Counted from the stretch's first letter, positions 1-5,786 are shown. The stretch: DNA of 6,677 nucleotides from Candidatus Aenigmatarchaeota archaeon (GCA_016198635.1 JACQIF010000059.1:1-6677), one strand, 5' to 3'. The notes: generated by a model from the sequence alone, not told the origin. Program-made: numbers and translations.

Positions 1-77
1 ACCTGTGCGAGGGCGAGCGAAGGGACTAGCGATGTAGTGAACGCCAATGTCAGCACAAGAACTAACGTACGGGCCAT
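1..77 (-). CDS. N-terminus of a secreted protein (signal peptide), partial
   Basis: Reading the minus strand from an ATG at 77-75 gives 25 open codons that run off the left edge. The peptide is a classic Sec signal: short basic n-region (MAR), a hydrophobic core (TLVLVLTLAFTTSLV), then PSLALA followed by Q, which fits signal peptidase cleavage after A-L-A. The mature protein lies outside the window, so its function is unknown; it is expected to be exported or membrane-attached. The start at 77 is preferred because a TATA-like box lies 24-30 bases upstream, so the message would be leaderless. Another in-frame ATG at 95-93 would add MWHILY, but it lies only about six bases from that box and would not be transcribed from it. 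It is divergent from the gene at 191. Confidence 0.72.
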   Translation of the reverse strand, partial: MARTLVLVLTLAFTTSLVPSLALAQ

Positions 78-100
78 GTAAAGGATATGCCACATATGCG

Positions 101-107
101 TATAAAT
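101..107 (-). promoter_or_regulatory. TATA box for the minus-strand secreted-protein gene
   Basis: On the minus strand the region reads AAAAACAATTTATAC, a purine-rich BRE-like stretch followed by a TATA element. The element is 24-30 bases before the ATG at 77, the spacing expected when transcription starts at the start codon. The same AT-rich block read on the plus strand (TATAAATTG, 101-109) could also serve the gene at 191, starting near 130, but the BRE-like side favours the minus strand. The shared-promoter idea is inference. Confidence 0.5.
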
Positions 108-154
108 TGTTTTTGATGCTCACTACGCCACACAAAGCCCCATACATCTCAATG

Positions 155-175
155 TTACCACCGCAGTGGTGGTGA
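155..175 (+). promoter_or_regulatory. hairpin containing a Shine-Dalgarno-like sequence before the gene at 191
   Basis: ACCACC (157-162) pairs with GGTGGT (168-173) around a five-base loop, extendable by a T-G and a T-A pair. The 3' arm, GGTGGTGA, resembles the archaeal anti-SD complement, but it ends about 15 bases before the ATG at 191, further than usual. It may be a sequestered ribosome binding site, or simply an inverted repeat between divergent genes. Confidence 0.35.
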
Positions 176-190
176 AAAACAAAGAGCGGC

Positions 191-565
191 ATGGTTACAC
201 GAAGAGAAACTTTCCTGAATCTGCTCGTAGTATCAATAGGGCTGCTTACTGCCATACTTCAGTTCTATAGGAGCGGGGACTTGGCAAGCCTCGCCATCTT
301 GGGCATAGCAACAGTCGTGGTGGCAATCTATTTTATATACGACTGGATAAAAGATAGGTTTGGAAGAATAGAGATTTTGACAGAACGTATTAACAAAGTC
401 GAAGGGATGATGGACGATATGAAAATTCATACGGAATTGGATAAGAGGTTGTCTGTTATAGAAATTCTGATGAACAGAAAGGGTGCAGTAGACCCGAAGA
501 CTGTAATGGCAATTATACTGGTAATACTTTTCATCCTGTATCTGCGCACCGCCGGTTTTATCTGA
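191..565 (+). CDS. small three-helix membrane protein of unknown function
   Basis: This is a 124-residue protein that I do not recognise. It has hydrophobic segments at about residues 8-26, 31-50 and 104-119. Between the second and third lies a charged, heptad-like stretch (about 54-95) likely to form a coiled coil on one face of the membrane. The third helix ends close to the C-terminus (…LRTAGFI). There is no cleavable signal, cysteine pair or catalytic motif. The ATG at 191 is the only sensible start, because an in-frame TGA at 173-175 lies just upstream. The ribosome binding site is weak or distant, and no TATA box lies at the leaderless distance. The gene sits alone between a divergent secreted-protein gene and the ribosomal operon, whose promoter begins about 30 bases after its stop. 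The membrane call is firm; the role is unknown. Confidence 0.7.
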   Translation: MVTRRETFLNLLVVSIGLLTAILQFYRSGDLASLAILGIATVVVAIYFIYDWIKDRFGRIEILTERINKVEGMMDDMKIHTELDKRLSVIEILMNRKGAVDPKTVMAIILVILFILYLRTAGFI

Positions 566-593
566 CGTACGGACGAATCGCACAAAATCAAGC

Positions 594-601
594 CTTAAAT
601 A
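594..601 (+). promoter_or_regulatory. TATA box of the L1-P0-P1 ribosomal operon
   Basis: CTTAAATA, preceded by an A-rich stretch (CACAAAATCAA), fits an archaeal BRE/TATA pair. Transcription would begin near 622-627, giving a leader of roughly 50 bases before the L1 start at 673. That leader holds the hairpin at 639-660 and the ribosome binding site. Confidence 0.5.
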
Positions 602-638
602 CCTTCTCTGACCACTCGGTGTACGCAAAACCGTTTCA

Positions 639-660
639 CCATTCGCGTTTCTGTGAATGG
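639..660 (+). promoter_or_regulatory. leader hairpin abutting the L1 ribosome binding site
   Basis: CCATTCGC (639-646) pairs with GTGAATGG (653-660), an eight-pair stem with one G-U, closing a six-base loop (GTTTCT). Its 3' arm ends on the first G of the SD GGAGGT (660-665). A structure here could modulate L1 operon translation. Archaeal L1 is known to repress its own operon by binding an mRNA mimic of its 23S site, but this simple hairpin lacks the asymmetric internal loop of that site, so L1 binding is only a hypothesis. Confidence 0.45.
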
Positions 661-665
661 GAGGT
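660..665 (+). promoter_or_regulatory. Shine-Dalgarno sequence fixing the L1 start
   Basis: GGAGGT lies seven bases before the ATG at 673. It decides against the in-frame GTG at 619, which would add 18 residues, has no such site, and would run through the leader hairpin. Confidence 0.75.
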
Positions 666-672
666 TGTTCGG

Positions 673-1317
673 ATGGCGAAGACAAAATCCACTCAACAGA
701 AAGTAGACATAGCCGGCGCTTTGCAGAAGGCCCGCGCAGGGCAGAAACGAAAGTTTACTCAAACAGTAGACCTGTCCATAAATCTCAAATCAATCGACTT
801 GTCCAAGCCGGAGAACCGCTTCACAGCAAATGTCGTTCTTCCCCACGGCCGCGGCAAGGCCGGGCGAGTGCTCGTTCTCGCAGACTCAATGGTAACGGAA
901 GCTCGCAAGCTACAAGGCGTCGAGGTCTTGACGAAGGCAGACCTCCTGAAACTGGACAAGGACACTGGAAAAGGGCTTGCTACATATGACCTTCTCCTGG
1001 CAGAAGCACCGCTTATGGCTGAAATAGGAAAACGCCTGGGTCCTGTGCTCGCGCCTCGCGGAAAGATGCCGCGGCCGTTCCCGTCGGGCGCCAACCTGCA
1101 GACGCTTGTTGCGTCAGCCACGCGCACGCTGGTACTGTCTCCCAAAACGCCGCTGATACACGCGGTCGTCGGGCGCGAAGACATGGAGGACATGCGCATC
1201 GAAGAGAACGTGCGCGCGATTCTCGAAACGCTCGAAAAGAACCTTCCGAAAGGCAAGCAGCAGATCGGCTCTGTCTACATAAAGCTGACCATGGGACCGA
1301 GCGTGAGGGTGGTTTAA
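673..1317 (+). CDS. rpl1: large-subunit ribosomal protein L1 (uL1)
   Basis: This 214-residue protein has normal archaeal L1 length. L1 binds 23S rRNA helices 76-78 to form the mobile L1 stalk, which handles deacylated tRNA at the E site. In archaea it also represses translation of its own operon. The family signature is visible as LGPVLAPRGKMPRP (about 122-135). The C-terminus carries the typical strand GSVYIKLTMGPSVRV (199-213), which belongs with the N-terminal segment in domain I; domain II is roughly residues 67-159. The basic N-terminus fits RNA binding. The stop codon TAA is followed at once by the P0 ATG, so translation of the two is probably coupled. L11, which precedes L1 in many archaea, is not upstream here; a small membrane protein is. 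Start chosen from the SD at 660-665. Confidence 0.96.
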   Translation: MAKTKSTQQKVDIAGALQKARAGQKRKFTQTVDLSINLKSIDLSKPENRFTANVVLPHGRGKAGRVLVLADSMVTEARKLQGVEVLTKADLLKLDKDTGKGLATYDLLLAEAPLMAEIGKRLGPVLAPRGKMPRPFPSGANLQTLVASATRTLVLSPKTPLIHAVVGREDMEDMRIEENVRAILETLEKNLPKGKQQIGSVYIKLTMGPSVRVV

Positions 1318-2232
1318 ATGAGTGCAAACACGATCGCCAAGCGCAAGGGACGGGGAGAACCGAACCCGGAGAAATTGAAGAGTGTTGCTGTGATACAGGG
1401 GGAGCTTAAGAAATATCCTGTCATTGGGCTGGTCAACATGCACAAAATGCCTGCCGCCCAGTTGCAGGAGATGCGCCTAAAGCTCGAAGGGAAGGCGCGT
1501 ATCCTGACAGCCAAGAAAGCGGTCTTCCAGCACGCAATCGATGGCGTTGGCGGCACCATCAAAGCGCTCGACGAACCTCTAGTGAAGCCGCACGTACAAC
1601 CGGCGCTCGTTTTCAGCGAGCTCAACCCGTTCGTGCTCTTCAAGTTCATAGAGCAGAACAAGTCCGAAGCGCCTGCAAAGGCCGGTGATATTGCACCGAA
1701 GGACATACTCGTTAAAGCAGGCGACACCGGAATGCCTCCCGGCCCGGCTATCGGAACGTTCTCAACGGCAGGCCTGAAGGCGAAGGTCGTAGGCGGCAAG
1801 ATCCACATAATGGAGGACAAGATAGTCACGAAGAGTGGCGAGGCGGTGCGTCCTGAAGTCGTTAACGTCCTCAATATGCTAAGCATCAAACCGATGGAGA
1901 TAGGCTTGGACGTCATAGGAGTATACGAAGATGGCCTCGTCTACGGAAAGGACGTTCTGCGCATAGACGATAAGGAGTTCGCTCAGCGCCTGACCAACGC
2001 AATAACAGGCGCGATCAACCTTTCCGTGAACTCGGGCTACATCACAAAGCAGACCGCGGACATCGCCGTGGCGAAAGCGTACCGAGAGGCGCGCGAAGTC
2101 GCGTTCGCAAGCGGTGCGTACGAGAAAGGCGTCATAGAAGAGCTGCTTGCGAAGCATGTGCTCGAGTACGCCGCTCTCAAGTCACAGACAGCTGATACTC
2201 CTCAAGTCAAAAGTGAGGAAAATAAGAATTAG
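1318..2232 (+). CDS. rpl10: ribosomal stalk protein P0 (uL10), short C-terminus
   Basis: This 304-residue protein anchors the stalk to 23S rRNA and carries P1 dimers, which together recruit and activate translation factors. The N-terminal part (1 to about 107) is the rRNA-binding domain, with the L10-like core [18 protein letters not shown]. The archaeal/eukaryotic insertion domain follows at about 108-187, with [19 protein letters not shown] and [17 protein letters not shown]. The chain returns to the core with [21 protein letters not shown]. Residues about 241-288 form helices of the type that bind P1 dimers ([38 protein letters not shown]). The chain then ends in a short polar tail, SEENKN, without the charged linker and FG-ending tail usual in P0. 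Its ATG touches the L1 stop (TAAATG), with GGTGG near 1308 as a possible SD. Its own stop codon overlaps the SD of P1. Confidence 0.95.
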   Translation: MSANTIAKRKGRGEPNPEKLKSVAVIQGELKKYPVIGLVNMHKMPAAQLQEMRLKLEGKARILTAKKAVFQHAIDGVGGTIKALDEPLVKPHVQPALVFSELNPFVLFKFIEQNKSEAPAKAGDIAPKDILVKAGDTGMPPGPAIGTFSTAGLKAKVVGGKIHIMEDKIVTKSGEAVRPEVVNVLNMLSIKPMEIGLDVIGVYEDGLVYGKDVLRIDDKEFAQRLTNAITGAINLSVNSGYITKQTADIAVAKAYREAREVAFASGAYEKGVIEELLAKHVLEYAALKSQTADTPQVKSEENKN

Positions 2233-2236
2233 GTGA
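2231..2236 (+). promoter_or_regulatory. Shine-Dalgarno sequence of P1, overlapping the P0 stop
   Basis: AGGTGA begins inside the P0 stop codon TAG and lies four bases before the P1 ATG. A ribosome terminating on P0 sits on this site, which fits coupled translation of the two stalk proteins. P1 is needed in several copies per P0. Confidence 0.7.
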
Positions 2237-2240
2237 AAAC

Positions 2241-2537
2241 ATGGAGTACATACACGCTGCGCTGTTGCTCCACAGTGCCGGCAAGCCCGTAGATGAGACG
2301 CACCTGAAGAAGATAGTTGAAGCGACAGGCGAGCACGCAGACGAGGCGCGCATAAAGGCGCTCGTTGCCGCGCTGCAAGGCGTGGACATCAAGGCAGCCA
2401 TCGAAAAGGCCGCGATGCCCATAACGGTCGCAACGCCAGCCGCACCAACAGGAGCACAGCCAGAAAAGAAGGAAGAGAAGAAAGACGAGAAAAAGGAAGA
2501 GGAAGCAGCAGAAGGACTGGCCGGACTCTTTGGTTAG
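2241..2537 (+). CDS. rpl12: ribosomal stalk protein P1 (archaeal L12)
   Basis: This 98-residue acidic protein forms dimers that attach to P0 helices and recruit elongation factors through a flexible tail. The N-terminal dimerisation domain (1 to about 57) starts [19 protein letters not shown] and includes [18 protein letters not shown], both typical of the archaeal family. An Ala/Pro-rich hinge (about 58-74) leads to a highly charged K/E linker and the C-terminal factor-binding motif EGLAGLFG. It closes the L1-P0-P1 operon. No further gene follows closely on this strand until a separate promoter near 2584. Confidence 0.95.
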   Translation: MEYIHAALLLHSAGKPVDETHLKKIVEATGEHADEARIKALVAALQGVDIKAAIEKAAMPITVATPAAPTGAQPEKKEEKKDEKKEEEAAEGLAGLFG

Positions 2538-2547
2538 AGTATGAAGG

Positions 2548-2562
2548 TTTGTCTCTCTTCTT
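2548..2562 (+). terminator. possible T/C-rich terminator of the ribosomal operon
   Basis: Ten bases after the P1 stop is a pyrimidine run, TTTGTCTCTCTTCTT. Archaeal RNA polymerase terminates at T-rich stretches. A weak five-pair stem (CTCTT 2555-2559 with AAGAG 2566-2570) overlaps it. The next promoter is 22 bases further on, which makes termination here plausible but unproven. Confidence 0.3.
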
Positions 2563-2583
2563 GGTAAGAGGAACGTATAGTTG

Positions 2584-2590
2584 TTTAAAT
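2584..2590 (+). promoter_or_regulatory. TATA box of the 117-residue orphan gene
   Basis: TTTAAAT lies 24-30 bases before the ATG at 2614, so transcription would start at or next to the start codon. This supports ATG 2614 over the in-frame TTG at 2581, which overlaps the box itself. Confidence 0.6.
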
Positions 2591-2613
2591 CCTTTTCTCC
2601 ACTAGTTAATATT

Positions 2614-2967
2614 ATGCGTCGCTTGAAGGCTTCTGATGTTGTAGTGGCGGCATTCGCTTTCCGCTATGGTAAGTCTGTAAACAGGCAGTACCTGCACGAC
2701 AGGATAGTCGAACAGTATAAAGGACAAGGCAAAAAACTTCTGGACGAGATACCGATAAGGCCCCACTTTTTCCATGGCGATTCCGCAAATTTACAGGACG
2801 GTATCAGCGAACTGAAGGTAATATATCGCGCTCTCGATGAGTGGATGCCTGGCGGAGATTTGGAGTTCAGATGGGATCCGAAAGAATATTTTGATAGAAA
2901 TATAAGACCTAACATATCGCCAAAACAGGCGAAAGTCCTCGAAGAGTTCGCCATGCGTCTGCCATAA
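2614..2967 (+). CDS. soluble 117-residue protein of unknown function
   Basis: I do not recognise this protein. It has no membrane segment, no signal and no cysteine. The N-terminus (MRRLKASDVVVAAFAFRYG, then about residues 22-45) looks helical and basic. A middle part, IPIRPHFFHGDSANLQDGISELKVIYRAL (about 47-73), has the helix-rich look of small archaeal winged-helix-like proteins, but that is a weak impression, not an assignment. The C-terminal third has charged and aromatic residues (FRWDPKEYFD) and ends in a helix (SPKQAKVLEEFAMRL). The ATG at 2614 is preferred because it sits at leaderless distance from a TATA box; a TTG at 2581 would add 11 residues. The gene is monocistronic by context: the ribosomal operon ends before it and the alaS promoter begins six bases after its stop. 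Confidence 0.7.
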   Translation: MRRLKASDVVVAAFAFRYGKSVNRQYLHDRIVEQYKGQGKKLLDEIPIRPHFFHGDSANLQDGISELKVIYRALDEWMPGGDLEFRWDPKEYFDRNIRPNISPKQAKVLEEFAMRLP

Positions 2968-2972
2968 TATCC

Positions 2973-2979
2973 TTTTATT
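2973..2979 (+). promoter_or_regulatory. TATA box of the alaS transcription unit
   Basis: TTTTATT lies 24-30 bases before an ATG at 3003, the same spacing as at the other leaderless promoters in this window. It is 126-132 bases before the alaS ATG. If it is the only promoter, alaS has a leader of about 102 bases, unusually long for a locus where single genes are leaderless. Confidence 0.5.
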
Positions 2980-3002
2980 CGTTGCTCCTTCTATTAACGC
3001 GT

Positions 3003-3104
3003 ATGGACAAAACCGCGGTTTTGATATTTACCTGCACGGAACGAGGTTCCGGCATGTCTGGAAGCCGAGCTTCCAGTACATCGACGAACGGGGTGTCTCG
3101 GTAA
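3003..3104 (+). CDS. candidate 33-codon leader ORF coupled to alaS
   Basis: ATG 3003 opens 33 codons ending in TAA at 3102-3104, and the alaS ATG follows with no gap (TAAATG), the same junction as between L1 and P0. The ATG sits at leaderless distance from the TATA box at 2973-2979. The reading frame is the same as alaS, separated only by the stop. The peptide begins MDKTAVLIFTC, resembling the alaS start MDKKALIT, and from residue 15 is rich in Ser and Gly (7 Ser and 4 Gly in total, with 5 Thr and only 2 Ala). It could be a leader peptide that couples or attenuates alaS translation. The alternative is that the region is only a structured untranslated leader, since the hairpins in it constrain the codons. 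Coding status is inferred. Confidence 0.45.
   Translation: MDKTAVLIFTCTERGSGMSGSRASSTSTNGVSR
3008..3023. repeat. perfect 16-bp palindrome just after the inferred alaS transcription start
   Basis: CAAAACCGCGGTTTTG equals its own reverse complement. It begins five bases after the inferred transcription start at 3003, a good position for an operator. As RNA it would fold into a six-pair hairpin with a CGCG loop. In E. coli, AlaRS represses its own gene by binding a palindrome at the promoter; any parallel here is speculation. Confidence 0.6.
3037..3051 (+). promoter_or_regulatory. alaS leader hairpin A
   Basis: CGGAAC (3037-3042) pairs with GTTCCG (3046-3051) around the loop GAG. Its core, GGAA-C-GAG-G-TTCC, is related to the next hairpin, GGAA-GC-CGA-GC-TTCC. 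It lies within the 102-base leader and the candidate leader ORF. Confidence 0.45.
3058..3076 (+). promoter_or_regulatory. alaS leader hairpin B
   Basis: CTGGAAGC (3058-3065) pairs perfectly with GCTTCCAG (3069-3076) around CGA, the most stable-looking stem of the leader. CCGAG across its apex (3065-3069) is complementary to CTCGG (3097-3101), directly before the TAAATG junction, so a loop interaction or alternative fold could affect access to the alaS start. The structures are visible; function is inferred. Confidence 0.5.
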
Positions 3105-5786
3105 ATGGACAAGAAAGCCTTAATCACCGAGCTGCAGAAAGACTACAAGAAGTATTGGGGCGTACGTCTGTTTGACGAGCAGGGTTTCGTGCGCAAGCAG
3201 TGCACCTCGTGCCGCGCGTACTTCTGGACAGTCGATGCAGAACGCACCGTATGCACAGAAGCGCCTTGCACTCCTTACTCTTTCATCGGCATACGCCGCA
3301 AAGACTGGGACTACTACGAGACTTGGAAGAACGTTGAGCGTTTCTTCGTCAAGAACGGCCACACGAGCGTTCCGCGCTATCCAGTAATCTGCAGATGGAG
3401 ACCGGATCTGTTCTTTACAGTTGCATCGATAATCGATTTCCAAAGAAAGACTCCAAAGGGTGTTGAGTTCTTCCTTCCGCAAAATCCGCTTATTGTCCCG
3501 CAGGTCTGCCTGCGCTTCAACGACCTCCCGAATATCGGCGTCACAGGACGCCACCACTCCTGTTTCATAATGCTGGGACAACACGCTATTCCTCAAGGCG
3601 GAAAGGGCTACTGGAAAGACGAAACTGTGCGACTTGATTGGGAAGTTCTAACGAATGTTATGGGCATCAGGCCTGATCAAATTGTTTTCAAGGAAGACGC
3701 ATGGGCAGGCGGCGGCGCGGCCGGATACTCGTTGGAGTATCACGTTGCGGGGCTCGAGCTAGGCAACGCAGTGTTCACAGAGTTCCGCGAGGCAGGCGGC
3801 GGCCTAGAGAAGATGCAGACGCCTGTCGTCGACATGGGCGCTGGCTTCGACAGATGGGTCTGGTATCTGAACGGCACGCTGACGTCGTACGATTCGGCCT
3901 TCGGGCCTGTCCTTGAAAAGATGAAGAAGCATATCGACTATGACGGGGAGACGTTCGCACGATACTCGCGCATTTCAGGCTCGCTTAATTTTGAGGACTT
4001 GCTGGACGCGAGAAAGGCGAAGGCAGACGTAGCGGCATCTCTTGGACTAACGGCTGACGAACTCACCAAGAAGATTGGCGGGTTACAAGCTGTTTACACG
4101 ATCGCTGACCATGCAAAAGCTCTGCTCTTCGCGCTGAACGACGGCGGGCTGCCTTCCACAGTCGGCGGCGGATACAACCTGCGCGTCGTCCTGCGCCGTG
4201 CGCAGGCGCTCATCGAGGAGCACGCATTGCCGTTCACGCTCACGGACGTCATGGAGTGGCACGCGCGTTCGCTCACGCGCATGCACCCGGAGCTGCGCGT
4301 TGACGAACGCATACGCGACATCGTCGAAACAGAAATAAGGAAATCAACGGACACACGAACAAAGGTGCGCAAACGCGTCGACTCGTTAATCGATTCAAAG
4401 CAAAAGATAACAGATGAAATGCTCGTGACGCTCTATGACTCCGAAGGCATCACGCCCGAGGTAATAGAGGACGAAGCGAAGAAGAACGGTCTCGACGTTA
4501 ACGTACCGGCAGACTTCTACGCGCGCGTCACGGAAAAACACATGGAGACTGCTCCTGAAAAGAAAGCGGCGCGCTTCGACACGTCGGCGTTAGCTCAGAC
4601 AAAACAACTGTGCTATACGGACGTTATGGAACACGATGCTACCGTACAGGGCGTCAGCGGCGAATGGGTCGTCTTGGACCAGAGCGCTTTCTATCCTGAA
4701 GGGGGCGGGCAGATGTACGACACAGGAACAATAGGCGGCGTGCGCGTAACGGATGTACAAAAAGAGAACGGTATTGTCTTCCACAAAGTTGAAAAACCCG
4801 AAACGTTCGCGACAGGCGACCGCGTCAAGTGCCGTGTCGATCACGCACGCCGTACGCAATTAACGCAGCACCACGACGCAACCCACATAATCAACGGCTG
4901 CGCACGACGCGTTCTCGGAACGCATGCGTGGCAGCACGGCGCGTTGAAGGACGTCACGCACGCACGCATCGACATCACGCACTACAAGCCTCTTACCGAC
5001 GCCGAACTGCATGAGATAGAGCGTTGTGCCAACGACGTGGTCTCCTCGAAGAAGCGCATAAGGAAGTCCGTCCATCCAACAGCAGAGGCGGAGAAGAACT
5101 ACAGCTTTACAATCTACCAAGGCGGGGTCCCGTGGGGCGATCTGCGGATCGTGGACATCGATGGACACGACATCGAGGCATGCGGCGGCACGCACGCCGA
5201 TACGACCGCGAGCGTGGGTAAGATAATCGTTACAGGTACCGAGCGCGTCCAGGACGGCATAGTGCGCATAAACTTCGTCGCAGGGGACGCAGCCGATAAA
5301 TACGAGGATCGCTGTACAGCTGTCGTAGATGAACTGGCCGAACTGTTAAAGGTTCAAAAAGAGCGCGTGCCCGAAGAGGTAGAGAAGCTCATCGTGGAGT
5401 GGAAAGCGGCGCAGAAGTCGCTTGAGAAGAGCATAGAGGAGAGGGCGCAGCAAGCCACGCGGAACATGCAATTCGAGAATGCCGGCGGCGTGCGCCTTTT
5501 GGTGGCGCATGTCGCAGGCGACACGAAACAGATGCAGAAGATAAGCGAGCGTCTAACGAGCGACGATACGCTGATATTCCTGTTTGGAGAGGACACAACG
5601 GACGTCCCGGTCTTCGCCGCTGCCGGGGCGAATGCTGCAAGAGATTACCATGTTGGCAAGCTGATCAAAGAGATGTTCGGCGTAATGGGAGGCAAGGGGG
5701 GCGGAACGCCAGTTCTGGCGCAAGGCGTGATGCCGCGCATGCGCGTAATGGAGGCTATGGAATGGCTGAAGAAAAGGCTGAAGTAA
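3105..5786 (+). CDS. alaS: alanyl-tRNA synthetase, archaeal type
   Basis: This 893-residue protein is full length for archaeal AlaRS. It activates alanine with ATP, charges tRNA-Ala and hydrolyses Ser- and Gly-tRNA-Ala in the cytoplasm. The archaeal N-terminus has a likely zinc site (C33, C36, C50, C55). The class II core shows RPDLFFTVASIIDFQ (about 99-113), motif 2 LRFNDLPNIGVTGRHHSCFIML (136-157) and motif 3 VVDMGAGFDRWVW (241-253), with R250 conserved but Asp where Glu is usual. The tRNA-recognition region follows (about 270-480, with GGGYNLRVVLRRA). Next is a beta-barrel with PEGGGQMYDTG, then the editing domain with both zinc motifs intact: H590-x3-H594 and C693-x3-H697. A coiled coil (about 735-790) leads to the C-Ala domain with GGKGGGTPVLAQG. 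The ATG follows the leader-ORF stop directly; GGGGTG (3090-3095) is a weak SD. Confidence 0.97.
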   Translation: MDKKALITELQKDYKKYWGVRLFDEQGFVRKQCTSCRAYFWTVDAERTVCTEAPCTPYSFIGIRRKDWDYYETWKNVERFFVKNGHTSVPRYPVICRWRPDLFFTVASIIDFQRKTPKGVEFFLPQNPLIVPQVCLRFNDLPNIGVTGRHHSCFIMLGQHAIPQGGKGYWKDETVRLDWEVLTNVMGIRPDQIVFKEDAWAGGGAAGYSLEYHVAGLELGNAVFTEFREAGGGLEKMQTPVVDMGAGFDRWVWYLNGTLTSYDSAFGPVLEKMKKHIDYDGETFARYSRISGSLNFEDLLDARKAKADVAASLGLTADELTKKIGGLQAVYTIADHAKALLFALNDGGLPSTVGGGYNLRVVLRRAQALIEEHALPFTLTDVMEWHARSLTRMHPELRVDERIRDIVETEIRKSTDTRTKVRKRVDSLIDSKQKITDEMLVTLYDSEGITPEVIEDEAKKNGLDVNVPADFYARVTEKHMETAPEKKAARFDTSALAQTKQLCYTDVMEHDATVQGVSGEWVVLDQSAFYPEGGGQMYDTGTIGGVRVTDVQKENGIVFHKVEKPETFATGDRVKCRVDHARRTQLTQHHDATHIINGCARRVLGTHAWQHGALKDVTHARIDITHYKPLTDAELHEIERCANDVVSSKKRIRKSVHPTAEAEKNYSFTIYQGGVPWGDLRIVDIDGHDIEACGGTHADTTASVGKIIVTGTERVQDGIVRINFVAGDAADKYEDRCTAVVDELAELLKVQKERVPEEVEKLIVEWKAAQKSLEKSIEERAQQATRNMQFENAGGVRLLVAHVAGDTKQMQKISERLTSDDTLIFLFGEDTTDVPVFAAAGANAARDYHVGKLIKEMFGVMGGKGGGTPVLAQGVMPRMRVMEAMEWLKKRLK
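5750..5754 (+). promoter_or_regulatory. Shine-Dalgarno sequence inside alaS for the overlapping small gene
   Basis: GGAGG lies seven bases before the ATG at 5762, inside the last codons of alaS. This near-ideal site is the main reason to believe the 44-codon gene is translated. Confidence 0.6.

Noticed and set aside
409..425. Box C/D-like GATGATGG
   Set aside because: It lies inside a coding region and no matching D box arrangement or guide spacing was seen.
619..672. N-terminal extension of L1 from GTG 619
   Set aside because: It has no ribosome binding site, runs through the leader hairpin and SD, and would begin upstream of or at the inferred transcription start. ATG 673 has GGAGGT at the right distance and gives normal L1 length.
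759..1256. Long minus-strand open frames across the ribosomal genes and alaS
   Set aside because: They are shadows of strongly recognised plus-strand genes and resemble no protein family.
2553..2571. Intrinsic bacterial-type terminator after P1
   Set aside because: The stem is only five to six pairs and is not followed by a T run. A T/C-rich archaeal terminator is the more likely reading.
2581..2613. TTG start adding 11 residues to the orphan protein
   Set aside because: The TTG lies at the TATA box; ATG 2614 is at the leaderless distance.
3003..3104. T-box riboswitch for alaS
   Set aside because: T-boxes are bacterial, and I see neither a T-box core sequence nor a specifier-loop layout in this short leader.
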